Shown here: in pieces, positions 17,369-25,487 of the stretch
How the letters are laid out: each line of letters opens with the position of its first letter
Numbering within the stretch: the first letter of the stretch is position 1
NCBI RefSeq assembly: GCF_039543645.1
Contig: NZ_BAABKD010000009.1
Location: forward strand, 62,001 to 126,000
Length of the DNA: 64,000 bases
From: Paenalcaligenes hermetiae
GTDB lineage: Bacteria; Pseudomonadota; Gammaproteobacteria; Burkholderiales; Burkholderiaceae_B
Direction: 5' to 3'
Program-made: the position numbers and the translations under genes
The notes under the pieces: generated by a model
The model's database searches: none
What the model saw: the letters and a program-made list of their open reading frames with translations, nothing else
Told to the model about the DNA's origin: nothing

Positions 17369-18202
17369 ATGAAATCATTACTTTGGATTGGAGCCGGTGA
17401 TTTGGCTCAAAAAAGCGTATCTCAATTAAACGCTGACTGGAAAACCACAGCGCTACGTCGGCACTCGGCTGCGCAAGGTTTTCAACAAAGCCTGCTTGCC
17501 GATGTGACCCAAGCAGACTCGCTACGTGTACTCAACGCCCCTTATACACATCTGGTTTATAGCCCCACTCCTGCACAACGCACGGAGCAAAGCTATACGG
17601 CTATTTACCAGCAAGGCCTAGAAAACCTGTTACAGCACATAAACCTAAATACCTTAACCCGTTTTATTTTCATTTCCTCTACAGCGGTTTACGGTGCCGA
17701 CGCTGTACCTCAAGACGAGTACTCCATGCTCCGTCCAGCAGCGTTTAATGGGGAGTCTCTTTTAAAGGCTGAGCAGTGGCTACAGCAGGAATTAGGCGAT
17801 AAGCTCTGTGTGGTTCGCTTTAGCGGTATCTATGGGCCGGGGCGTTATCGTATTTTTGAGCGCTTACGCCAACAGCAGCTGCACATCAACCCAGCTATGG
17901 ATAACTATGCTAACCGTATCCATAGTGAAGATGCGGCACGTGTCTGCTCGCACCTTTTAACGCTAGATACACCTTTGCCTTGTTATGTAGCAACCGATAG
18001 CACCCCGCTACCCGCACGTCAATTATATTCCCATATAGCTAAGCAGATTCAGGCCCCAATGCCTATTCTAGATCCAAGCATTCCCTACCAAAGTAAGCAT
18101 TTTTCTAATCAGCGCTTACTTAACAGTGGTTTTTTATTTCATTACCCCAATACGCTAGAAGGATACACGACGCTTTTAGCTTCCCTGTCCCCAGACGCTT
18201 AA
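17369..18202 (+). CDS. NAD(P)-dependent epimerase/SDR-like protein (YeeZ type)
   Basis: The 277-residue protein has a Rossmann N-terminus (GAGDLAQ near residue 8), a SSTAVYG segment near residue 109 typical of extended short-chain dehydrogenases, and GIYGPGRYR near residue 154. The usual YxxxK is not evident, so catalytic competence is uncertain. The start at 17369 is preferred to a TTG four codons earlier. It lies 3 bp before the MATE gene and is probably co-transcribed with it. Substrate unknown. Confidence 0.8.
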   Translation: MKSLLWIGAGDLAQKSVSQLNADWKTTALRRHSAAQGFQQSLLADVTQADSLRVLNAPYTHLVYSPTPAQRTEQSYTAIYQQGLENLLQHINLNTLTRFIFISSTAVYGADAVPQDEYSMLRPAAFNGESLLKAEQWLQQELGDKLCVVRFSGIYGPGRYRIFERLRQQQLHINPAMDNYANRIHSEDAARVCSHLLTLDTPLPCYVATDSTPLPARQLYSHIAKQIQAPMPILDPSIPYQSKHFSNQRLLNSGFLFHYPNTLEGYTTLLASLSPDA

Positions 18203-18205
18203 CGT

Positions 18206-19537
18206 ATGTCTCGTCTTTCCTACTCTGAGCTTTTCCGTCTAGCGCTTCCTATTATTCTGGCTAATGCCGCTGTGCCCTTATTGGGCTTAATTGATACAGC
18301 GGTCATTGGTCAAACAGGCTCTGCAGCAGACTTGGGTGCCATCGCTCTAGCCGCTTTGATTTTTAGCTTTGTTTACTGGGGGTTTGGTTTTTTACGCATG
18401 GGTACCACCGGCTTTGTTGCACAAGCCCTAGGCGCCAAAGATAAGCAAGAGCTGCACGCCTTGCTTTTTCGTACGCTCTTACTGGGCCTCAGTATTGGCG
18501 TTGCACTTATCCTATTACAAATTCCCATAGAACAAACTGCCACCTATTTACTTAAAGCCAGTAACGATGTAAATGCTCGTGTTCGCGATTATTTTTATAT
18601 CCGTATTTGGGGTGCACCAGCCACACTGATGACCTTTGCACTGCTCGGTATTTTAATTGGCATGGGCTGGACACAACAGCTGCTATGGGTACAACTCCTT
18701 TTAAATGGTCTTAACCTGATCCTAAATGTGATTTTTGTGGTTGGCATGGATTTAGGTGTAGCCGGGATCGCACTCGGTACCGTACTCGCAGAATGGGTGG
18801 CCTGGCTGTTCGCTCTTTGGCTAGTCATTCAAAAAATGGAGATTAGCCACCCACAACAACGCCTATGGCAACTACGCCAACGCATTTTTGACCGTATTCG
18901 CCTCGTAGCATTGTTTCGAGTCAACAGCGACATTATGATTCGCACCTTGGCATTAATTACTGGCTTTGCTTGGTTTGCTAAGCAAGGAGCTCAGTTTGGT
19001 GATCACACTCTCGCTGCAAACCATATCTTGCTACAGTTTGTTTCCCTATCTGCATTTTTTCTCGATGGTTATGCCAATGTCGCTGAAATGCTGGTAGGCA
19101 AAGCCTATGGACAGCGCAATCAAAAACAGTTTGAGCTCGCCATACAGCGCTCTTCTATTCTGGCCGCTGCTACCGCTTGTTGTTTGGCACTACTCATTTT
19201 TTTATTTGGCAACCACTTTATTCCATGGCTCACCAAAGACCCGGTTGTACAACAGGTAGCAAGTGAACATGTCTTTTTAGCTGCCCTTTATATCGCCTGC
19301 TCTTTTGCTGCTTTTCAACTGGATGGAATTTTTATTGGTGTGACCTATAGCCAAGCCATGCGCAATTCCACGTTGGTGGCTTTGGCCTGTCTAATTGGCT
19401 TGGGCACATGGTGGATTATCCCCTACGGCAATACCGGCCTCTGGAGCGCTTTTATTGTTTATGTGGTGGTGCGCGCCGTTGTCTTGGGGTTTTATTATCC
19501 ACGTATTTGGTCACGACTGCTGACTGGTACCCATTAA
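18206..19537 (+). CDS. MATE-family efflux transporter (DinF-like)
   Basis: A 443-residue integral membrane protein with about 12 hydrophobic segments in two homologous halves. The first half begins with LALPIILANAAVPLLGLIDTAVIG, matching the MATE N-terminus, followed by LRMGTTGFVAQALGA. Family members export cationic drugs or metabolites using sodium or proton gradients, and the closest resemblance is to the DinF branch. It ends 3 bp before a strong bidirectional terminator shared with the convergent pgk. Confidence 0.88.
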   Translation: MSRLSYSELFRLALPIILANAAVPLLGLIDTAVIGQTGSAADLGAIALAALIFSFVYWGFGFLRMGTTGFVAQALGAKDKQELHALLFRTLLLGLSIGVALILLQIPIEQTATYLLKASNDVNARVRDYFYIRIWGAPATLMTFALLGILIGMGWTQQLLWVQLLLNGLNLILNVIFVVGMDLGVAGIALGTVLAEWVAWLFALWLVIQKMEISHPQQRLWQLRQRIFDRIRLVALFRVNSDIMIRTLALITGFAWFAKQGAQFGDHTLAANHILLQFVSLSAFFLDGYANVAEMLVGKAYGQRNQKQFELAIQRSSILAAATACCLALLIFLFGNHFIPWLTKDPVVQQVASEHVFLAALYIACSFAAFQLDGIFIGVTYSQAMRNSTLVALACLIGLGTWWIIPYGNTGLWSAFIVYVVVRAVVLGFYYPRIWSRLLTGTH

Positions 19538-19540
19538 AAA

Positions 19541-19563
19541 AGCAGCCTAACGGCTGCTTTTTT
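19541..19563. terminator. Bidirectional terminator between the MATE gene and pgk
   Basis: A perfect 7-bp stem AGCAGCC/GGCTGCT with a 4-nt loop is flanked by A-runs on the left and T-runs on the right, so it can terminate both the rightward MATE transcript and the leftward pgk transcript. Confidence 0.9.
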
Positions 19564-19579
19564 AGCATTAATGCTGCCT

Positions 19580-20782
19580 TTAGTCTTGAGCGCGTTCTTC
19601 TAAAACGGCCACAGCGGGAAGTTTCTTACCCTCTAAAAACTCTAAGAAAGCGCCGCCGCCGGTCGAAATATAACCAACTTTATCTGCAATACCAAATTTG
19701 GCGATTGCCGCTAATGTATCGCCACCCCCAGCAATCGAAAAGGCCTGCGAATCCGCAATCGCATTAGCAATGGTACGAGTACCACTAGCAAAAGCGGGAA
19801 ATTCAAACACCCCAACTGGGCCATTCCACACAATAGTCCCAGCATTACGCAAAATATCAGCTAGCTGGTGTGCTGATTCAGGACCAATATCTAAAATCAT
19901 ATCGTCCTCTGCCACGTTGTCTGCTGGTTTTATCGTTGCTGTGGCATCGGTAGAAAAGGTTTTTGCACAAACCACGTCAACAGGTATTGGCACTGCAGCA
20001 CCACGCTCTGCCATATGCTGTAGTACCTCGTTGGCCTCACCGATTTGGTCCGTTTCCGCTAACGATTTTCCAATGGCTAAGCCTTGTGCTGCCATAAATG
20101 TATTCGCAATACCACCACCCACAATGAGCTGATCAACCTTATCGGCTAAAGCACGCAAAATAGAAAGCTTTGTCGAAACTTTGGCTCCTCCTACAATCGC
20201 AACCAAAGGACGTGCGGGCTCTTTTAGTGTACGCCCTAATGCTTCTAGCTCTGCCGCTAGCAATGGCCCGGCACAAGCCACTGGCGCAAAACGAGCAATA
20301 CCCTCTGTAGAGGCTTGAGCCCGATGTGCGGTTCCAAAAGCATCGTTCACATAAACATCACATAATGCCGCCATCTTTTTCGACAACTCTGGGTCGTTCG
20401 CTTTTTCACCAACATTACAGCGGCAGTTTTCCAACATCACAACCTGCCCTGGTGCAACCTCTACCCCATCGACCCAATCACGACGCAAGGGCACAGGCAA
20501 AGCCAACATGCGTGATAGACGCTCTGCTACCGGCGCAAGAGAATCCTCTGGTGCTACTACCCCTTCTTTAGGGCGTCCCAAATGCGAGGTCACCATAACG
20601 GCAGCACCAGCATCCAAAGCCATTCGAATCGCCGGCAACGACGCTTTAATACGCGTATCCTCTGTGATTTCCCCATTGCTTAATGGAACGTTCATATCGG
20701 AACGGATAAATACGCGCTTACCTTTTAGCTGCCCTGCGGCCGCCAGCTCCGCCAATGTTGTGATATGTGTAGTCATGCTCAT
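19580..20782 (-). CDS. pgk: Phosphoglycerate kinase
   Basis: It transfers phosphate between 1,3-bisphosphoglycerate and ADP. The 400-residue protein has the N-domain RSDMNVPL near residue 27, SHLGRP near residue 66, ENCRCNVGEK near residue 118, and the C-domain nucleotide motif GGGDTLAA near residue 353. Two in-frame ATGs (20782, 20776) are possible starts. It follows gap after a GC-rich hairpin. Confidence 0.97.
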   Translation of the reverse strand: MSMTTHITTLAELAAAGQLKGKRVFIRSDMNVPLSNGEITEDTRIKASLPAIRMALDAGAAVMVTSHLGRPKEGVVAPEDSLAPVAERLSRMLALPVPLRRDWVDGVEVAPGQVVMLENCRCNVGEKANDPELSKKMAALCDVYVNDAFGTAHRAQASTEGIARFAPVACAGPLLAAELEALGRTLKEPARPLVAIVGGAKVSTKLSILRALADKVDQLIVGGGIANTFMAAQGLAIGKSLAETDQIGEANEVLQHMAERGAAVPIPVDVVCAKTFSTDATATIKPADNVAEDDMILDIGPESAHQLADILRNAGTIVWNGPVGVFEFPAFASGTRTIANAIADSQAFSIAGGGDTLAAIAKFGIADKVGYISTGGGAFLEFLEGKKLPAVAVLEERAQD

Positions 20783-20800
20783 TTTGTCTAGACGAAATAA

Positions 20801-20822
20801 AGGCGGGGGTCAAACCCCGCCT
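20801..20822 (-). terminator. GC-rich hairpin between gap and pgk
   Basis: A perfect 8-bp stem (AGGCGGGG/CCCCGCCT) with a 6-nt loop is followed leftwards by TTATTTCGTC. It could partly terminate or protect the gap mRNA, giving different amounts of Gap and Pgk; the T-run is weak, so full termination is doubtful. Confidence 0.55.
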
Positions 20823-20837
20823 AACAATTAAAAACGA

Positions 20838-21854
20838 TTATTTAGCTGCCATCATCGCTGCGGTAGTATCCAACATACGCACAGAGAATGCCCATTCGTT
20901 GTCATACCATGCCGAGACCTTAACCAAGCTGCCTGAAACCTTTGTCAGCAATGAGTCCACAATACTGGATGCTGTGCTGTGATTATGATCAATCGAGACC
21001 AAAGGCTCATCACAATAAGCCAATACGCCTTTTAAGCGTCCTTCTGCGGCATTTTTCAAAATACCGTTTACTTCTTCGACCGTTGTCGGGCGGCTAGACA
21101 CAAAAGTCAGATCTACCATCGAAACGTTAACCGTAGGTACGCGCACAGCAAAACCGTCTAGCTTTCCGTTTAACTCGGGTAGAACCAAGCCCACAGCCGC
21201 TGCGGCACCGGTTTTCGTGGGAATAATGCTTTCTGCTGCAGCACGAGCACGACGTAAGTCTTTGTGCGCCACATCAATTAACACCTGATCGTTGGTGTAA
21301 GCATGAATAGTCGTCATTAAACCATTGACCACCCCTAGCTCTTGGTGCAAAGGCTGCACCAAGGGTGCTAAACAGTTTGTGGTGCAAGAAGCATTCGACA
21401 CCACCGTGTCAGTGGCCTTTAAGATATCGTGGTTAACACCGTAAACCACAGTGGCATCCACATCTTTGCCACCAGGAGCAGAAATCAATACTTTTTTCGC
21501 TCCTGCTTGTAAGTGCGCACTAGCGGCTTCCTTAGTGGTAAAACGCCCCGTACAATCCAGCACCACGTCCACCTTCAAATCCCCCCAAGGCAGCTTGGCA
21601 GGGTCACGCTCAGAAAGCAAACGAATACGATCGCCATTAACGATCAAGTACTGATTATCCTCGGATAGCTCCACGTCGGCGTTAAAACGCCCGTGTACGG
21701 AATCATAACGGGTGAGGTGACGTGCAACGACGTCTTGGCCGGGAGCGTTCACTGCCACAATCTCAATACCGTGTTTTTTACCGTATTCGTAGTGAGCTCG
21801 TAATGTCATGCGGCCAATACGACCGTAACCGTTAATCGCGACACGAATGGTCAT
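20838..21854 (-). CDS. gap: Glyceraldehyde-3-phosphate dehydrogenase, type I
   Basis: The 338-residue protein begins with the NAD-binding INGYGRIGRM, has the catalytic SNASCTTNCLAP with its active-site cysteine near residue 156, and the WYDNEWAFSVRM signature near residue 318. It oxidatively phosphorylates glyceraldehyde 3-phosphate. It lies 13 bp downstream of tkt and upstream of pgk, a standard betaproteobacterial order. Confidence 0.97.
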   Translation of the reverse strand: MTIRVAINGYGRIGRMTLRAHYEYGKKHGIEIVAVNAPGQDVVARHLTRYDSVHGRFNADVELSEDNQYLIVNGDRIRLLSERDPAKLPWGDLKVDVVLDCTGRFTTKEAASAHLQAGAKKVLISAPGGKDVDATVVYGVNHDILKATDTVVSNASCTTNCLAPLVQPLHQELGVVNGLMTTIHAYTNDQVLIDVAHKDLRRARAAAESIIPTKTGAAAAVGLVLPELNGKLDGFAVRVPTVNVSMVDLTFVSSRPTTVEEVNGILKNAAEGRLKGVLAYCDEPLVSIDHNHSTASSIVDSLLTKVSGSLVKVSAWYDNEWAFSVRMLDTTAAMMAAK

Positions 21855-21867
21855 GGATACATCTCCT

Positions 21868-23913
21868 TTATAAAACGTTTTCTACGGCCTCAACAAGCTT
21901 AGCCGCGGTAATTCCAAAATGCTCAAACAACTGTCCTGCAGGCGCGGATTCGCCATACGTATCTAACCCAATAACGGCACCGTCTAGGCCCACATATTTA
22001 TACCAACCCATAGTCGAGCCAGCCTCTATAGCTACCCGAGGAACCCCTGGCAATAACACCTGATCACGCCACTCGGCCGGCTGCTCATCGAATACATTCG
22101 TACATGGCATCGATACCACTCGCACAGCGATACCCTTATCCGCTAGTTGCTTTTGCGCTGCCAGTGCGATTTCAACCTCGGAGCCGGTGGCAATAATAAT
22201 GGCCTGTGGGTTCTCCACATCACGTAACACATAACCGCCTCGAGCTATCGCGGCGACGGTTTGCTCATCACGCTCAATAAAAGGTAGGTTTTGACGTGAG
22301 AGCAGTAATGCGCTCGGCCCCCCGTCTTTGACATCCATCCCCACACTTTGAGGGCGTGTTAACGCTTGCACCCAAGCCACGGCCGTTTCTGTCGTATCAC
22401 AAGGACGCCAAACATGCAGATTCGGGATTAAACGCAGACTGGTAGCGTGCTCTACCGACTGATGGGTTGGACCATCTTCGCCTAAGCCAATAGAATCATG
22501 TGTAAAGACATGAATCACACGTTGCTTCATCAACGCCGCCATACGGATCGCATTGCGAGAATAATCCGAAAAAGTCAGGAAGGTTCCACCGAAAGGAATA
22601 TACCCCCCATGCAGCGCCATACCATTCATAATGGCGGCCATACCAAACTCGCGTACGCCGTAGTTAATATGACGCCCAAACTGCAAGCCATCGGCCCCGA
22701 CACGTAAGGGCGTCACCCCTGGCCAATTCGTTAGGTTAGAGCCAGTTAAGTCGGCCGACCCCCCAATCATCTCGGGCACAACATCCACCAAAGCGGTAAT
22801 CGCTAATTGGGATGCTTTGCGTGTGGCCACGGTTTGCGCTTGCTTAGTGGTCTCAGTAATAAAGGCCTGCGCTTTTTCTGCAAAGTCAGCAGGAAGTTCC
22901 CCGGCCATACGGCGACGCAGTTCGACTGCTAACTCTGGATAAGCCGCCTCGTATTGGGCAAAGGCCTCGTTCCAGGCGGACTCAAGTTGCGCCCCACGAG
23001 CTTTAGCATCCCACAGCTCGTAAACATCAGCGGGAATCTCAAAAGGGGCATAAGGCCAATCGATCGCTTGGCGAGTCAGGGCAATTTCCTCATCACCTAA
23101 TGGAGCACCATGCGATTTTTCAGAGCCGGCTAGATTCGGGGAGCCTTTACCAATGACAGTGCGACAACAAATCAGAGTCGGGCCTTTGTTTTCAGCCGCA
23201 AACTGCTTCGCTTGAATAATCGCGGCATTTACGGCCTCAGGATCATGTCCATCAACAGCAGGAATCACGTTCCAACCATAGCTGCGGAATCGCTCAGGCG
23301 TGTTATCGTTAAACCAAGGCTGTACTTGACCATCAATGGAAATACCATTGTCATCATAAAGGGCAATGAGCTTAGATAGCTTCAGTGTGCCAGCAAGAGA
23401 ACACGCTTCGTGTGAAATCCCCTCCATCAAACAGCCATCACCAAGAAAAACATAGGTAAAATGGTCAATGATGTTGTGATTGGGGCGGTTAAACTCTTTG
23501 GCTAACATGGCTTCGGCTAAAGCCATCCCCACAGCATTAGTCACCCCCTGCCCTAGGGGGCCAGTCGTGGTTTCCACACCGGCGGTATAACCGACCTCTG
23601 GGTGGCCTGGGGTTTTAGAGTGCAACTGACGGAAGTTCTTTAACTCCTCAATTGACAAGTCGTAGCCGGTTAAATGTAATAAGGCATAAATCAGCATCGA
23701 CCCATGACCATTGGACAAGACAAAACGGTCACGGTCTAACCAAGCAGGATTAGACGGGTTATGTTTTAAATGCCGATTCCATAAAACTTCGGCAATATCA
23801 GCCATGCCCATAGGGGCGCCGGGGTGTCCGGATTTGGCACGTTGAACAGCGTCCATAGCTAACGCACGAATCGCATTAGCCATCGTTTTTGCGGTGGAAG
23901 GAGGAAGATCCAT
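21868..23913 (-). CDS. tkt: Transketolase
   Basis: A thiamine-diphosphate enzyme that moves two-carbon units between sugar phosphates. The 681-residue protein has KSGHPGAPMGMADIAEVL near residue 28, the ThDP-binding GDGCLMEGISHEA near residue 158, and the pyrimidine domain with HDSIGLGEDGPTHQ near residue 475. It heads the tkt-gap-pgk unit. The intergenic region to rsmE (165 bp) must hold both divergent promoters, but I see no convincing consensus there. Confidence 0.97.
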   Translation of the reverse strand: MDLPPSTAKTMANAIRALAMDAVQRAKSGHPGAPMGMADIAEVLWNRHLKHNPSNPAWLDRDRFVLSNGHGSMLIYALLHLTGYDLSIEELKNFRQLHSKTPGHPEVGYTAGVETTTGPLGQGVTNAVGMALAEAMLAKEFNRPNHNIIDHFTYVFLGDGCLMEGISHEACSLAGTLKLSKLIALYDDNGISIDGQVQPWFNDNTPERFRSYGWNVIPAVDGHDPEAVNAAIIQAKQFAAENKGPTLICCRTVIGKGSPNLAGSEKSHGAPLGDEEIALTRQAIDWPYAPFEIPADVYELWDAKARGAQLESAWNEAFAQYEAAYPELAVELRRRMAGELPADFAEKAQAFITETTKQAQTVATRKASQLAITALVDVVPEMIGGSADLTGSNLTNWPGVTPLRVGADGLQFGRHINYGVREFGMAAIMNGMALHGGYIPFGGTFLTFSDYSRNAIRMAALMKQRVIHVFTHDSIGLGEDGPTHQSVEHATSLRLIPNLHVWRPCDTTETAVAWVQALTRPQSVGMDVKDGGPSALLLSRQNLPFIERDEQTVAAIARGGYVLRDVENPQAIIIATGSEVEIALAAQKQLADKGIAVRVVSMPCTNVFDEQPAEWRDQVLLPGVPRVAIEAGSTMGWYKYVGLDGAVIGLDTYGESAPAGQLFEHFGITAAKLVEAVENVL

Positions 23914-24078
23914 GGGATATGCTCACAAGGGCTAGCAAAGTCGCTATGCACCTATTTAGTCAATCAGAAATTCTAAAGGTTAGATTTTACCATTATTGCG
24001 CAGCTCAAAGCGCCGCCCTGCTCTGCACAGACAATTTGCCCTCTAATTTAACGCATTTACTTTGTTTTTGTACAACTT

Positions 24079-24825
24079 ATGAGCTTACCTCGCTTTTTCT
24101 ATGCCGATTCTTTACAAAGCCAAGCACGTATTCTTCTTCCCAAAGAGCTCGCGCATTATATGCAACGCGTTTTGCGCTTAACTGACCAAAGCCCTGTAGT
24201 TCTATTTAATGGCCAAGGTGGTGAATATCATGCCACCCTCGAATATGAGGGCAAGCTTGTCTACGCCCATATAGGAGCACATCATGCCATTGAACGGGAG
24301 CTACCTTGGGCGATCAGTGTTGCTCAAGGTCTCGCCACGGGTGACAAAATGGACTGGATTTGCGAAAAAGCCGTAGAAATGGGGGTTGCACAACTATTTC
24401 CTATCGCCGCTCGCTACAGCACGTTAAAACTCGTAGGAGAGCGTCAAGAAAAACGCTTACAGCACTGGCAACGCATCGCTCAAGCGGCAAGTGAGCAGTG
24501 CGGGCGCAATCAAATCATGCCGGTCCATCCGGTGCTCACCCTGTCACAGCTCATACAACAACACAGCACAAAGGCCCAATTTATTTTTTGTGATCCAGAT
24601 GCCAAAGACGACTTTCCTACGGTGCTCAAGCAAGCCGCGCAAAGCAATACGCATCATTGGGTATTACTAATCGGACCTGAAGGTGGGTGGTCTGAAGAGG
24701 AAAAAGAAATAGCGCTCGAAGCCGGCGCTATGGGGATGCGGTTTGGGTCACGTGTATTGCGCACCGAAACCGCTGCAATTGCCCTGGTTGGCGCTATTCG
24801 CGGCCAACTAGGGTGGACGGATTAG
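24079..24825 (+). CDS. rsmE: 16S rRNA (uracil-1498-N3)-methyltransferase RsmE
   Basis: A SPOUT-class methyltransferase of 248 residues. The N-terminal PUA-like domain begins PRFFYADSL, and the C-terminal trefoil-knot domain carries LIGPEGGWSEEE near residue 195 and the RFGSRVLRTETAAIA motif near residue 222, both diagnostic of RsmE. Its stop overlaps the stop of the convergent barstar-like gene by four bases (TTAG). Confidence 0.95.
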   Translation: MSLPRFFYADSLQSQARILLPKELAHYMQRVLRLTDQSPVVLFNGQGGEYHATLEYEGKLVYAHIGAHHAIERELPWAISVAQGLATGDKMDWICEKAVEMGVAQLFPIAARYSTLKLVGERQEKRLQHWQRIAQAASEQCGRNQIMPVHPVLTLSQLIQQHSTKAQFIFCDPDAKDDFPTVLKQAAQSNTHHWVLLIGPEGGWSEEEKEIALEAGAMGMRFGSRVLRTETAAIALVGAIRGQLGWTD

Positions 24826-25289
24826 TTATCATCCGCACTACCAGAATAAGGCGTGGGCGCGACGCCAGGGTCAGGATCAGGATGCTTTCCGGCATGAATC
24901 ACCGTATAAGCAAAATAGCGATCTTTGGTGCTGGCAAAATCCGATACATCGTTGCAAACACTTAAAATAGCTTGCGCGTCCTCGGCCAACGAGGGATCCC
25001 CCGTATGAAGCTTGTTAAACCACAAATACAGACCGGTTTTTTGATCCATTACGGTGTCACATAGGCAGTCGTACAATGCGTCTAAGTCATTGCCAAAAAA
25101 CTCGGGGAAATCCACGGCTTTTACAATTGCGCGTAAAACAGCTGAACGACTACGAGCGCGATCACACTCGACTGTCAAAGCGGTTATTTCCGCTGCTTGT
25201 GCCAAAGCAAAAATGCCCTCTTGTTGGGACTCGGTAGCCTCAATGAGACCGCCATTCTGCAGTAAAGCTTGCAGTGTCGCTTGGCTCAT
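24822..25289 (-). CDS. Barstar-family ribonuclease inhibitor (no partner nearby)
   Basis: The 155-residue acidic protein contains a barstar-like core at about residues 60-125. The segment FPEFFGNDLDALYDCL matches the helix of barstar that plugs the barnase active site, and both interface aspartates (in LDAL and in YD) are retained. Barstar binds and inhibits barnase-type RNases. A poorly conserved N-terminal region and a proline/aspartate-rich tail flank the core. No barnase-like or other toxin gene is visible on either side: the neighbours are rsmE (convergent) and maeB (upstream). The role here is therefore unknown; it might control a distant endogenous RNase. Confidence 0.85.
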   Translation of the reverse strand: MSQATLQALLQNGGLIEATESQQEGIFALAQAAEITALTVECDRARSRSAVLRAIVKAVDFPEFFGNDLDALYDCLCDTVMDQKTGLYLWFNKLHTGDPSLAEDAQAILSVCNDVSDFASTKDRYFAYTVIHAGKHPDPDPGVAPTPYSGSADDN

Positions 25290-25370
25290 TACCAGGCCTC
25301 CTGAATAGTGTGGATACGATTGATTCCAATCATGGTGGTGTAAATCCTGCTATAAAAATGATGTCACTAC

Positions 25371-25392
25371 GATTAAAAGAGGCTTTTTAATC
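25371..25392. repeat. Inverted repeat in the barstar leader (hairpin 1)
   Basis: GATTAAAA and TTTTAATC form a perfect 8-bp AT-rich stem with the loop GAGGCT. It lies about 80 bp upstream of the barstar-like gene and next to a second, longer hairpin. It could be an operator or an RNA structure. Confidence 0.6.
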
Positions 25393-25404
25393 CATTTAGA
25401 TAGA

Positions 25405-25445
25405 CTTAGGCAAGCGCAGTAAAAAAATTACCACGCCTGCCTAAG
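25405..25445. repeat. 41-bp interrupted palindrome in the maeB-barstar gap (hairpin 2)
   Basis: Three paired blocks are arranged symmetrically: CTTAGGCA/TGCCTAAG (8 bp), GCG/CGC and GTAA/TTAC, separated by matching 1-nt and 2-nt internal loops and closed by AAAAA. It starts 43 bp beyond the maeB stop. It may end the maeB transcript, but it lacks a T-run directly after it, so the function is open. Confidence 0.65.
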
Positions 25446-25487
25446 CGAAATGCTGCTTTCTGATCACACCTAGCCGCAAGTTAAACA

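Noticed and set aside
19698..20132. 144-codon frame antisense to pgk
   Set aside because: It is a shadow of the pgk reading frame with no ribosome-binding site or family features.
15457..23913. A Calvin cycle (cbb) operon
   Set aside because: fba, pgk, gap and tkt fit the pathway, but Rubisco, phosphoribulokinase and CbbR are absent from the window, so central carbon metabolism explains them.
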